A stretch of 64,000 nucleotides of DNA from Granulosicoccus antarcticus IMCC3135 (GTDB lineage Bacteria; Pseudomonadota; Gammaproteobacteria; Granulosicoccales; Granulosicoccaceae): the NCBI RefSeq assembly GCF_002215215.1, contig NZ_CP018632.1, positions 4,088,501-4,152,500 on the forward strand, written 5' to 3'. The translations under genes and the position numbers were made by a program. The first letter of the stretch is position 1. The number at the start of each line of letters is the position of its first letter. A model generated the notes under the pieces. That model searched no databases. It was not told the DNA's origin and saw only the letters and a list, made by a program, of their open reading frames with translations. This document shows, piece after piece, positions 1 through 8,345 of the stretch.

Positions 1-185
1 CCTGAATTGACACAGTTCGACAGTGGAAAATCGATGATGCGAAACTTTCCGCCAAACGGCACACCAGGCTTTGCGCGCCAATCCGTGAGCTCATACAAAC
101 GTGAGCCGCGCCCGCCTGCCAATACCAGCGCCAAGGTCTTTTTGGTCAGACGGCTGACATAGCGATGATCCTGATCTAACGGCAT
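1..185 (-). CDS. glgC: Glucose-1-phosphate adenylyltransferase, N-terminal part (cut by window edge)
   Basis: Only the first 61 or so codons are in the window; the gene continues beyond base 1. GlgC makes ADP-glucose from glucose-1-phosphate and ATP, the committed step of bacterial glycogen synthesis. The nucleotidyltransferase signature is visible: [16 protein letters not shown], then [19 protein letters not shown]. The ATG at 183-185 has an AAGGAG six bases upstream, and that site overlaps the TAA stop of the mannitol dehydrogenase, so the two genes are probably co-transcribed and translationally coupled. That pairing suggests that carbon from polyols can be directed to storage, which is inference. 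Assignment to the sugar-nucleotide pyrophosphorylase family is firm; GlgC is by far the best subfamily fit. Confidence 0.9.
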   Translation of the reverse strand, partial: MPLDQDHRYVSRLTKKTLALVLAGGRGSRLYELTDWRAKPGVPFGGKFRIIDFPLSNCVNS

Positions 186-195
186 AACTTACTCC

Positions 196-1731
196 TTAGC
201 GGTGAGAATGGTCTGGCAGAGCAAACAACGTCCCGTCCAGGTATCGCTGCAGCACACTTTCTGTGCCCTCGGCCCACAATGCGTCAAGCGCTTGCGTAAA
301 CGGTTTTTTGAAGAGCATGACATGGGCTAATTCACCATAAATATCCCGCATGCCAAGCCAGGCCCCCGGGTCTGTGCGTGCTGCATGAGCACGCTCAACA
401 AGGTGATCCCAGGAAGGGTCATTGGGTTCAATAATGGCGCCACTCTCTGTTTTGCCAAAACAATAACGACACCAGAGGGCAGAAGCGAGTGCAAGCCCCT
501 CGACGCGTTGTCGATTGGTGGTACGGTCGACAATACTGGGCACGATGAATTTTGGCTGCCTGTTGGATCCATCCAGACAGAGTCGACGTATGGTATCGAC
601 CACGTGAGGATTGGAGAAACGCGACAGGATTATCTTGTAGTAGTCTTCAAGGTTGGTGTCCGGCACAGGCGGCACGATCGGCAATATTTCCTCAAGCTCT
701 ACTTTGTCGAGAAACCCCCGAATCAGAGGATGGGCCATGGCCTCACCTGAACCTTCGATATCGAGCAGTCCGGCTGGATAGGCAATCAAAGCATGACCGC
801 CATTGAGAATGCGAATTTTCATGGTCTCGAACGGCGTTACATCATCGACGAATTGAACGCCAACCTCCTCCAGTCGAGGACGACCGTCAACAAACTTGTC
901 TTCAAGTACCCACTGCAGATAGTCTTCGCAGAACACTGGTGCAGCATCGCCTATACCGATCTTGTCAACGACAAGGCTACGTTCCCGATCGCCGGTGGCC
1001 GGGGCAATGCGGTCAACCATTCCATTGGGAAAACTCGAGTGTGCGTCGATCCACATGGCCAGAGCAGGCTCGATCAACTGCGCCAGACCCACAACGGCAC
1101 GGCGCGTCACCACACCGTTATGTGGCAAATTGTCGCAGGACATAACAGTGAAGGCCTGATGACCTTCGTTCCGACGTGTCCTCAGCGCTCGTACAATCAA
1201 GCCGAACACCGTAGAGGGCGAATCAAAGTTCGACACATCCGCCTGAATTGCCGGGTGCTGATCATCGAACAGGCCGGTATCAGCATCGACGAAGTAGCCA
1301 CCTTCGGTCACCGTCAGGGACACAATACGAATCTCCGGATGCTCCAGTGTAGCCAGAATCGCTGCGCTGTCAGCAGGTGGCAGGTAGTCGATCATCACAC
1401 CCGTGACGCGAGCATCACTACCCGTTGCAGATTGCGCAGTCACGGAGCCTAGCCAGTCTTGCTTCATCAACAAATCGCGCACTCGAGCGTCACCAGGCAT
1501 GACACTCGCTCCAATAACGGCCCAGTTGTGGTCACGCCCGTCGTTCATCAAAGCATCCAGGTAGACGCCTTGGTGAGCACGATGAAAATTGCCCACTCCG
1601 AAATGCACGATCCCCGCGGACAATGATTTTCGATCATAGTTCGGTCGGACAACCGTCTCGGGTAAGTCGTCAAGCGTTCCTAATGAGAGCGGTACCGCTT
1701 TATCTCGCATTGCAACCTTGTCTGTTGTCAT
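196..1731 (-). CDS. Mannitol 2-dehydrogenase family protein
   Basis: A 511-residue long-chain polyol dehydrogenase, NAD-dependent, likely oxidising D-mannitol (or a related hexitol or hexuronate) to the ketose. The N-terminal Rossmann region carries IVHFGVGNFHRAHQ near residue 41. The family catalytic set is present in KIRILNGGH (Lys305, Asn310, His313), which matches the Lys/Asn/His triad of Pseudomonas mannitol 2-dehydrogenase. An in-frame ATG lies 5 codons upstream at 1746, but GGGAGG sits seven bases before 1731, so I prefer 1731. It lies downstream of a binding protein of mannitol/sorbitol type and a permease on the same strand. Fructuronate reductase and D-arabinitol dehydrogenase are the alternatives. 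Confidence 0.88.
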   Translation of the reverse strand: MTTDKVAMRDKAVPLSLGTLDDLPETVVRPNYDRKSLSAGIVHFGVGNFHRAHQGVYLDALMNDGRDHNWAVIGASVMPGDARVRDLLMKQDWLGSVTAQSATGSDARVTGVMIDYLPPADSAAILATLEHPEIRIVSLTVTEGGYFVDADTGLFDDQHPAIQADVSNFDSPSTVFGLIVRALRTRRNEGHQAFTVMSCDNLPHNGVVTRRAVVGLAQLIEPALAMWIDAHSSFPNGMVDRIAPATGDRERSLVVDKIGIGDAAPVFCEDYLQWVLEDKFVDGRPRLEEVGVQFVDDVTPFETMKIRILNGGHALIAYPAGLLDIEGSGEAMAHPLIRGFLDKVELEEILPIVPPVPDTNLEDYYKIILSRFSNPHVVDTIRRLCLDGSNRQPKFIVPSIVDRTTNRQRVEGLALASALWCRYCFGKTESGAIIEPNDPSWDHLVERAHAARTDPGAWLGMRDIYGELAHVMLFKKPFTQALDALWAEGTESVLQRYLDGTLFALPDHSHR

Positions 1732-1766
1732 GGCCGTGCCTCCCATCAGATGTCATGGTCGCCAAC

Positions 1767-1796
1767 GAGCGATGCGGATAAACCTCCGCATCGCTC
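1767..1796 (-). promoter_or_regulatory. Strong hairpin between permease and mannitol dehydrogenase genes
   Basis: Perfect 11-bp inverted repeat (GAGCGATGCGG and its complement) around an 8-base loop, placed after the permease stop and before the dehydrogenase start. No T run follows on the minus strand, so it is more likely an intra-operon stability or processing hairpin than a full intrinsic terminator. Confidence 0.5.
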
Positions 1797-1836
1797 AGCT
1801 TTCTACTTGTTTACGCGATCAGCCTGACTTTACTGA

Positions 1837-3609
1837 CTACACCGCGGGTGTCGCCTGCATCGGCTCAGCAGAGGCCGCGTTGCCCCTCTGCAGTGCCTTG
1901 GAACGCTGCAGATCCCACCAGGAGAAGACGAAATAGATGAGTGTGCACCAGATGGTCACGCTATAGAACGTTTCCCGATTCACATAGTAGGCGTAGAGAT
2001 CCGGGCTGTTGAACAGAACTCGCCATGCAAGAACAGCCGGTACTAACAGACCGATAATGCCCCATACTGCCCGAATTCCCATGGTCAACGCTGATTTGTC
2101 CTTGACATCATGATGGGTTTCCGTCGCGGCCAATTGCGCATGGTACTTATCGATCTTTCTATTGAATTCCTCCTCCCGTTGCTCTGCTTCCGGATAGCTC
2201 TTGTCGGCACCAGCCTGCTTCGCCAAAATGGTGTAGCAGACGATCGCGACGAACCAGGTCGGTAGGAATAAATACACGAAGTACAGGACGTTAAGGGCAT
2301 TCAGCCCGAAGCCGAACACCAGGCAAATAGCCCAGGTAATCAGTGCAGGCTTGTTATCCTTGAGACCCTTGAGTCGATGCCAGTTGCTCTTGTAGCCGAG
2401 ACGGGGAAAGACATGTTGCTCGGCGAATACGATGCCGCCAATCGGCACGAGTACGAGTCCCGCATAGGCAAGAATCGGCAGAATCTGGCGATAGATGAAT
2501 GGAAAACAGCTACCGACCACAACCACTGCACCAACGGCAAGCGTCACCTTTTGTCGTGGAACTTTGGGAAATACCGCTTGAGCTGCGAGTCCTGCGCGAT
2601 AGAGGTTGGGGTTAGCCGTTGTCCATCCCGCAATAATGACGATGACAAAGCCTGTAGCGCCTAGTGCGTAGTAGGCAACGTCCCCGGGGGACACCACTGC
2701 GATACTCAGTTTCATCATGGAAGCCGTCGCTGCACCCATCAGTGCTGCGGAAATCCAGGCGACATAATGGCCAAACATCATACCGGTTGCTGTACAGAGA
2801 CCGTAGACCGATTTTTTCGCGTAACGCAGCATCGCCATGTCTACCAGACCAAAATGCGCGAAAGTGTTCGCCGCCCAGGCAAAACCAATCACTTCTATCA
2901 AACCGATCCCGGGCTCACCATTAGCATTGATGCCGGTAAAAACGGTCGCGCCCGCCAGGTTCACGAATTCGGAGAAACTTGAAAGCGTCGTGTACCCTGT
3001 CAGGGTTTCATTCAACGCCGGTATCAGCACCATACCTCCGGCAGTGAACATAACCATCAGCCAGGGTGTGCAAATAGTGGCAAATTCGGCCACCACGTTG
3101 AAACCGTAATAGGCCACCAGCACTGCGATCACGCTCGCCGAAGCGGCAATGGCGGCAAAGGCAAAGTTGCTGGGATACGGATATATCTGCGGCGGGATAT
3201 CAAACAGCACCCGAACCGCGGTCGCCGACACCGTAATCATGGCTGCCGAAATAGCCGCAAATATCAGCACATTCGCACCGTTGTAAATCCGTGAGGTCAT
3301 ATCCCCCAAGTTGTACTCGATATAGGTATAGAGACTGAGCCTCGTTTTGACCGCGATTGGTGCGGTGATCAGCCAGAAACTCATAGCGGCAAGTGTGTTG
3401 CCGATGAGGAGCCCAAGCAGAATATCCTTGATGCCGGCGCCCATTGCCACAAATGCAGCGCCTATGACGAACTCCGTTGCCGCGACATGCTCCGCACCAT
3501 AAAGGCCAAGAAAGTGCTTGGGCCCGTGCAGCCTGTGCTTCGGCACGGGTAGTAATTCGTCGTCCATTTCCGCTACGGACCGACCTTGATCGGTTGCTGT
3601 GTCTACCAT
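1837..3609 (-). CDS. NCS1-type (purine/cytosine permease-like) transporter
   Basis: A 590-residue inner-membrane protein with about 12 hydrophobic segments. The N-terminal block (LHGPKHFLGLYGAEHVAAT, then a membrane segment rich in Gly and Ala) resembles the nucleobase:cation symporter-1 family, whose members carry cytosine, allantoin, hydantoins, thiamine precursors and similar small molecules with Na+ or H+. The start at 3609 is supported by AGGAGAGG eight bases upstream; an in-frame start at 3648 has no such site. The gene lies between an ABC-type binding protein and mannitol dehydrogenase, an unusual setting for NCS1. The substrate cannot be read from sequence; a polyol or a nitrogenous compound are both possible. 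Confidence 0.75.
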   Translation of the reverse strand: MVDTATDQGRSVAEMDDELLPVPKHRLHGPKHFLGLYGAEHVAATEFVIGAAFVAMGAGIKDILLGLLIGNTLAAMSFWLITAPIAVKTRLSLYTYIEYNLGDMTSRIYNGANVLIFAAISAAMITVSATAVRVLFDIPPQIYPYPSNFAFAAIAASASVIAVLVAYYGFNVVAEFATICTPWLMVMFTAGGMVLIPALNETLTGYTTLSSFSEFVNLAGATVFTGINANGEPGIGLIEVIGFAWAANTFAHFGLVDMAMLRYAKKSVYGLCTATGMMFGHYVAWISAALMGAATASMMKLSIAVVSPGDVAYYALGATGFVIVIIAGWTTANPNLYRAGLAAQAVFPKVPRQKVTLAVGAVVVVGSCFPFIYRQILPILAYAGLVLVPIGGIVFAEQHVFPRLGYKSNWHRLKGLKDNKPALITWAICLVFGFGLNALNVLYFVYLFLPTWFVAIVCYTILAKQAGADKSYPEAEQREEEFNRKIDKYHAQLAATETHHDVKDKSALTMGIRAVWGIIGLLVPAVLAWRVLFNSPDLYAYYVNRETFYSVTIWCTLIYFVFSWWDLQRSKALQRGNAASAEPMQATPAV

Positions 3610-3677
3610 CGGTTTACCCTCTCCTGATTGATGATTGTCGGAACGCAACCTTCTGGCTGCGTGCCCATCCCTATTAC

Positions 3678-4997
3678 TTACCTGTTAAGCATCTCAACTC
3701 GCACCATCTGCTTCTCTGTTACCCACTGGGAGTTCTTGAGCGCATCCTCAATAGTTGCAGCGTCCTCCAGGACGTTAGCGAACTGTTGGCCGACCGCTGT
3801 GGCGATTCCCGTAAATTCGGGCATGGCCACGAATTGCACACCGGTATAAGGCACCTCTTCTACTGTCGGTTTAGTCGGATCCGCCGCTTCAATACTGGCG
3901 AGTGTCATGGCAGCAAAAGGGACTTTCTGGTATTCAGGATTCTCATACAGAGACTTTCGGGTACCCGGCGGCACACTAGCCCACCCATCAGTCTCGGCAA
4001 CCAGAGCGAGATATTCTTTAGATGTTGCCCAAGCCACGAATTTCTTCGCAGATTCCTTACTGTCGGTACTCTGAGGTATGGCCAAAGCCCATGCCCATAG
4101 CCAGTTGGCGCGCTTGCCCAGCCCATTGTCAGGTGCCATAGCGAAGCCCACCGAATCGGCTACCGTGGATTCCTTGTTCGTGACGAACTGACCAGCAGCA
4201 GTGGCATCTATCCAGATTGCACACTGGCCTTGTTGAAACAGTGCCAGGTTTTCCTGGTAGCCTTTGGTTGATGCCTCCACAGGACCATTATTTTTCAACA
4301 GATCTGCATAGGTAGTCAGCGCGCTATTCCAGGCCTCACTGTCGAGCTGGGGTTTCCAATCCATATCAAACCAACTGGCTCCGTAAGAATTTGCCATGGA
4401 TGTCAACAGCGCCATGTTCTCGCCCCAGCCTGCCTTGCCCCGTAGACAAATTCCGGAGACACCCTTGTCTCGATCAGTCAGTGTATTTGCAGCCTCTTTG
4501 ATGAAATCCCAAGTGGGCTCATCGGGCATTTCAAGCCCTGCCTGCTCAAACAGATCGGTGCGATACATCGTGAAGGAGGACTCTCCATAAAAAGGCGCGC
4601 CGAACAAAACACCATCATGCGATAAACCCGATCGGATCGGCGGTAGAAGATCACCAATGTCATAATTACCCGGCAAATCGTCCAACGGCATCAACCAACC
4701 ACGCTCAGCCCAGATCGACGCCTCATAGGTTCCGATCGTGACCACATCGAACTGCCCACCACCAGTGGCTATGTCTGTAGTGGCACGTTGGCGAAGTGTA
4801 TTCTCATCCAGAGTCACCCATTCGACAGTAGTGTCAGGATTGTCTTTTGTAAAATGTTCTGTCAACGCTTGCATTCGAACCATATCGCCATTGTCTACGG
4901 TGGCGATGGTGATCGTGTCAGCGACAGCCGTTGACAGGGTTGCACTGAAGGCAAGGCACGCTATGGACGTTGCAGAGATACGTATGGAATTCATCAT
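3678..4997 (-). CDS. ABC sugar/polyol solute-binding protein (sorbitol/mannitol SmoE type)
   Basis: Periplasmic extracellular binding protein of family 1, 439 residues. A cleavable signal peptide (about 24 residues ending at TAVA-D) is followed by TITIATVDNGDMVRMQALT and a WVTLDEN block near residue 65, typical of mannitol/sorbitol binding proteins. Two adjacent ATGs (4997 and 4994) follow AGGAGG; the second has better spacing, so the start could be one codon later. No ABC permease or ATPase gene follows: the next gene is an NCS1-type permease. Its ABC partners must lie elsewhere or it may be an orphan receptor. The divergent AraC regulator is the likely controller. Confidence 0.85.
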   Translation of the reverse strand: MMNSIRISATSIACLAFSATLSTAVADTITIATVDNGDMVRMQALTEHFTKDNPDTTVEWVTLDENTLRQRATTDIATGGGQFDVVTIGTYEASIWAERGWLMPLDDLPGNYDIGDLLPPIRSGLSHDGVLFGAPFYGESSFTMYRTDLFEQAGLEMPDEPTWDFIKEAANTLTDRDKGVSGICLRGKAGWGENMALLTSMANSYGASWFDMDWKPQLDSEAWNSALTTYADLLKNNGPVEASTKGYQENLALFQQGQCAIWIDATAAGQFVTNKESTVADSVGFAMAPDNGLGKRANWLWAWALAIPQSTDSKESAKKFVAWATSKEYLALVAETDGWASVPPGTRKSLYENPEYQKVPFAAMTLASIEAADPTKPTVEEVPYTGVQFVAMPEFTGIATAVGQQFANVLEDAATIEDALKNSQWVTEKQMVRVEMLNR

Positions 4998-5455
4998 GGA
5001 TCCTCCTGTACATGACAACACCTCGATCATACGAGAGGCAATGAGCGCTCATTCGAACCTGATATGCAAGTGCGTATTTTTTACATCAACGTCTGCGGAT
5101 TCGGAAGAGCAATGTCGTGCCACTAGTCAGTCACTAGAATGATGACTATCACTCATGACATCCGATCTAGCCAGGCACAACTCAAACATACGCTGGTTAC
5201 ACATGCCAAACCAGTACTTGGATGTTCGGAATTTGTACTGAGATGCGAACTCCAAAACGGCTCAAGGCCAAATACTCGTTGAAAGTTACATTGGGAGCAC
5301 GTTGAGTCATGTAATTAATCGTGTATTGAAGAACTGCACTTTTATGGATAAGATAGATTTTCTGAGAGAAGCTGCAGCGTTCCGTTCCTACCTCACTCGA
5401 CATTTCAGGACACAGGAAAAGATTTACGAAGTCCTGTTTCGGAGATATTTTCAAT
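4998..5455. promoter_or_regulatory. Divergent intergenic region between binding protein and AraC gene
   Basis: About 460 bases separating two divergent genes, AT-rich near the AraC end. It must hold both promoters and probably the AraC-family binding sites. I did not find a clear palindrome, terminator or convincing small gene in it. Confidence 0.4.
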
Positions 5456-6343
5456 ATGCCTGATCCCGTCTACTCTCACCTGGATCCAGAGCTGGGACCG
5501 CCAGAGGTTGATCCGCGTTCTATACATGCTTTTTGGCATGGCTTCCCCAGCCCACTGGTCCGATGGCACTTTCACCACGAATTCGAGCTACACCTGATTG
5601 TCGCCAGCGAAGGCAAGGTATTTGTGGGAGATCATGTTGGCGAATTCTCACCAGGGCATTTGGTTTTGATGGGCCCTCGGCTGCCACACAACTGGATCAG
5701 TCAGACACAAGCCGGTGACACCGTCGAGATGCGCGATGGGGTAATACAGTTTCGAGAGAATCTAGTGCAGTCCATGGCGGCATTTGCTCCTGAGCTGAAG
5801 CGCGTACTGCCGATGCTTGACCGTGCTCGCCACGGTATAGAATTCCGAGATAGTCTTTGTGCTGAAGCAGTGAAGTGGTTTGAAGATCTCATCAGTAGCG
5901 ACGGACTTCGTCGTATCGGACTACTATTCGAAATACTTGAACGCCTGTCACGTGAGCGAGAATATCGAACGCTATCAACGGCACCACTGAGTTCTGGCAG
6001 GAACATCGCGCTGGTGAGTAAACTCGAACGAGCGATGAACCACATCAAAGAGCATCACGATAGCAGTATGAAAATGGACTCCGTGGCCGAACTTATTGGC
6101 ATGAGTAATAGCTCGTTTTCGCACTATTTTACAAAATCAACGGGAGGCAGTTTCACCCAATTTCTGAACAATGTACGAATTACTCATGCGTGTGAGCTGC
6201 TCAGCACCACAGAGAGTCAAATCACTGACATCTGCTACACAGTGGGTTTTAATAACGTCGCCAATTTCAATCGACGCTTCCGAATGATCAAGGGCATGAC
6301 GCCCAGGGAGTATCGAAAACGAATATTAGTAGGCCATTGTTGA
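5456..6343 (+). CDS. AraC-family transcriptional regulator with cupin sensor domain
   Basis: 295 residues. The N-terminal half is a cupin-like ligand pocket (WHFHHEFELHLIVASEG near residue 37, then FSPGHLVLMGPRLPHNW). The C-terminal ~100 residues hold the two helix-turn-helix motifs of the AraC/XylS family (MDSVAELIGMSNSSFSHYF and the second helix with ITDICYTVGFNNVANFNRRF). Closing residues GMTPREYRK are the usual family ending. It is divergent from the polyol binding-protein operon and is probably its activator in response to the sugar alcohol. Ligand identity is inferred from context only. Confidence 0.88.
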   Translation: MPDPVYSHLDPELGPPEVDPRSIHAFWHGFPSPLVRWHFHHEFELHLIVASEGKVFVGDHVGEFSPGHLVLMGPRLPHNWISQTQAGDTVEMRDGVIQFRENLVQSMAAFAPELKRVLPMLDRARHGIEFRDSLCAEAVKWFEDLISSDGLRRIGLLFEILERLSREREYRTLSTAPLSSGRNIALVSKLERAMNHIKEHHDSSMKMDSVAELIGMSNSSFSHYFTKSTGGSFTQFLNNVRITHACELLSTTESQITDICYTVGFNNVANFNRRFRMIKGMTPREYRKRILVGHC

Positions 6344-6393
6344 TCGTTGCAGGTCAATTCTCGTGCTCTCTGACTATTTGCAGCTGCAGTTCG

Positions 6394-8220
6394 CTAGAAA
6401 CTCCTTGAAATAATCGAATAACACAGCAGAAGCATTAACACCGCTGAAACGCATTGCCAGAAACGCACTGGGTGCCGTTCAGCCAGAGGCATTCTACCGG
6501 CTTGCCGACTAGCCTCTATGCTGGGTCGTCGCAGATCTTCAAGAAATTCAGAATATGAAGTGTGACGCTGCTCGGGGCGAGCTGCCAGAGATTTCCTCAG
6601 CGCAAACTCTACCCAAGGCGGCAGGTCTGACCTGATCTGCGATAACGGCTTGGCCAGATACGCCGAACTACCCGCACGCCCTTGTGTCTTGGGTGAACTA
6701 TCTGTCGGCAGAGAACCGGTCAAGGCCTCAAACGCGATCGTTCCCAATGAAAACAAATCTGAACGCCAATCGACAACCCCATTGAAGTTCTCTGGTGCAA
6801 CATAACCAACCGCCCCGACAGGGACCTCTTCAACAAGCGATATACCAAAATCCTCCAGACCATCAACTCTGGCTGTGCCAAAATCAATAATCGTGCAGCC
6901 ACCTTCGGCGCTGACGATGACATTCTCAGGCTTCAAGTCCCGATGGACAATGCCCGCACGCCGCAGAGCTCGCAAGCCATCAACGATACTCGACAATAAC
7001 GGTCTGAGTTCTGCCAAGGTAGGGGTTGGATGATCAATCATCCATTGGCGCAAGGACTCACCGGGAAGCTTTTCGGATAGCGAATATAAAAAGGGAGAGT
7101 CACTTGTGGGGCTGACACTTCTGGGTAACGAGGAATGATCAAACCCTTCCATAAGCCAGCATTCTCGTGCGAATCCCTGCAGATAGAGAGCATCATCGGC
7201 AAAGTTCCTCGACGGAGCTTTCAGCACAAATTCTCGTTTGTCTGTATCGCGACGCACAAGGTATACGTGGCTACGCGTGCTTTGATAGATAGTGCTGATG
7301 ACTTCCAGATCATCGATGCGCATTCCCGTACTCAGAACCGGAGGAATGATGACCGCAAGCGCTCGCCGGCGAATCTCTTGTTCGTCGTGCGAAGGCAATG
7401 AAACAACACGAGCAAACAAACAAGTCGCATCGTCATATTCAATTTCAGTACCCGAACTTGACCTTGCAGTATCCAGTACCTGTGCAGATGCCGATTCAAG
7501 ATCGTTGTCAGCCTGTTTCAATGACTCAACCAGAAGTTCGCGAACAGTTGAAACCGGCAAATCCCCATGAACACCATCAGTGGTGAGGGCGATCACATCA
7601 CCTTCAAGCAGACTGTGTTCTATATGGTCCAGTTCAACTGAGAGGTCTGCTCCAAGTGCTCTGGCAAGTAGCAGTCGGCCGCTGCTTCTTACCTGATGGT
7701 CTCGTGTCAGTTGCTGCGCGTTTTCGTCTCTGATAAGCCAGGCACGACTATCGCCTGCATGGAAAATATGTGCTGTGCAGGATTTAACGACAACGGCTGT
7801 GAACGTTGTCATCAGCCCATCGCCTTCCACTTCTCTGGCTCGATTCGGGGCATTCTGCGCATATAGCCACCCGTTCAGCGTATCCACAGTTGCAGCTGCA
7901 CAATCTCGTACGCTTCGGGTAGAGCCTGAGCCCAGGTATTCGTTGATAAATTCGGTGACAACCAACTCGCTGGCGATACGCGATGTCTGGCTTGATCCGA
8001 CACCATCGGCGATAGCCATGACAACGCCACGATGACTGCGAAGTGCTACTTTATCTGGCTGACAAGCTGCAAATGCATCGCGGTTTGGTCCATGGGCCCC
8101 GGCACGACTTGTGCCACCGAATACCAACTCGGGCGCATCGACCTTGGCCTTCTCTTTTACTTCACCTGTCGTGTCAGGTGCTGTATAGCCGGTGTCACTA
8201 TCAATCAGCTTGTTCACCAT
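6394..8220 (-). CDS. Bifunctional PP2C phosphatase / serine-threonine protein kinase, C-terminal membrane anchor
   Basis: 608 residues. Residues about 35-275 are a PP2C-type phosphatase (NRDAF, IADGVGSS, HAGDSRAWLI, LTTDGVHG, DDATCLFARV metal-binding motifs). Residues about 300-560 are a Hanks-type kinase with HRDLKPENVIV and IIDFGTARVDG; the ATP-binding glycine loop is degenerate (STIYQSTRSHVYLV). A single hydrophobic segment at the extreme C terminus would anchor it in the inner membrane. It is the last gene after narK in the nitrate operon, a linkage I recall from other proteobacterial nas loci, so a role in controlling nitrate uptake or reduction by reversible phosphorylation is likely but unproven. 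Start chosen at the ATG at 8220; a TTG lies three codons upstream. Confidence 0.9.
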   Translation of the reverse strand: MVNKLIDSDTGYTAPDTTGEVKEKAKVDAPELVFGGTSRAGAHGPNRDAFAACQPDKVALRSHRGVVMAIADGVGSSQTSRIASELVVTEFINEYLGSGSTRSVRDCAAATVDTLNGWLYAQNAPNRAREVEGDGLMTTFTAVVVKSCTAHIFHAGDSRAWLIRDENAQQLTRDHQVRSSGRLLLARALGADLSVELDHIEHSLLEGDVIALTTDGVHGDLPVSTVRELLVESLKQADNDLESASAQVLDTARSSSGTEIEYDDATCLFARVVSLPSHDEQEIRRRALAVIIPPVLSTGMRIDDLEVISTIYQSTRSHVYLVRRDTDKREFVLKAPSRNFADDALYLQGFARECWLMEGFDHSSLPRSVSPTSDSPFLYSLSEKLPGESLRQWMIDHPTPTLAELRPLLSSIVDGLRALRRAGIVHRDLKPENVIVSAEGGCTIIDFGTARVDGLEDFGISLVEEVPVGAVGYVAPENFNGVVDWRSDLFSLGTIAFEALTGSLPTDSSPKTQGRAGSSAYLAKPLSQIRSDLPPWVEFALRKSLAARPEQRHTSYSEFLEDLRRPSIEASRQAGRMPLAERHPVRFWQCVSAVLMLLLCYSIISRSF

Positions 8221-8312
8221 CGTTTGCAAACCATAAACGCCTGAACAACAGGCAGGCTTGTTTTCACGCGTTATACGTCAGTAGAAATTAAGGGATATCA
8301 GAGCTTGTTGCT

Positions 8313-8334
8313 CGGGCACCCTTGCAGGTGCCCG
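8313..8334 (-). promoter_or_regulatory. Hairpin downstream of narK
   Basis: Perfect 8-bp stem (CGGGCACC / GGTGCCCG) with a six-base loop, just after the narK stop and before the phosphatase/kinase gene. No T run follows, so it may only reduce read-through or protect the narK end of the message. Confidence 0.45.
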
Positions 8335-8345
8335 AAACGTCAGTC

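Noticed and set aside
793-1452. 219-codon plus-strand ORF inside mannitol dehydrogenase
   Set aside because: Antisense shadow of a strongly conserved gene, with no motif of its own.
5197-5454. 85-codon ORF on the minus strand in the AraC intergenic region
   Set aside because: No ribosome site, no signal or domain, and AT-rich random composition.
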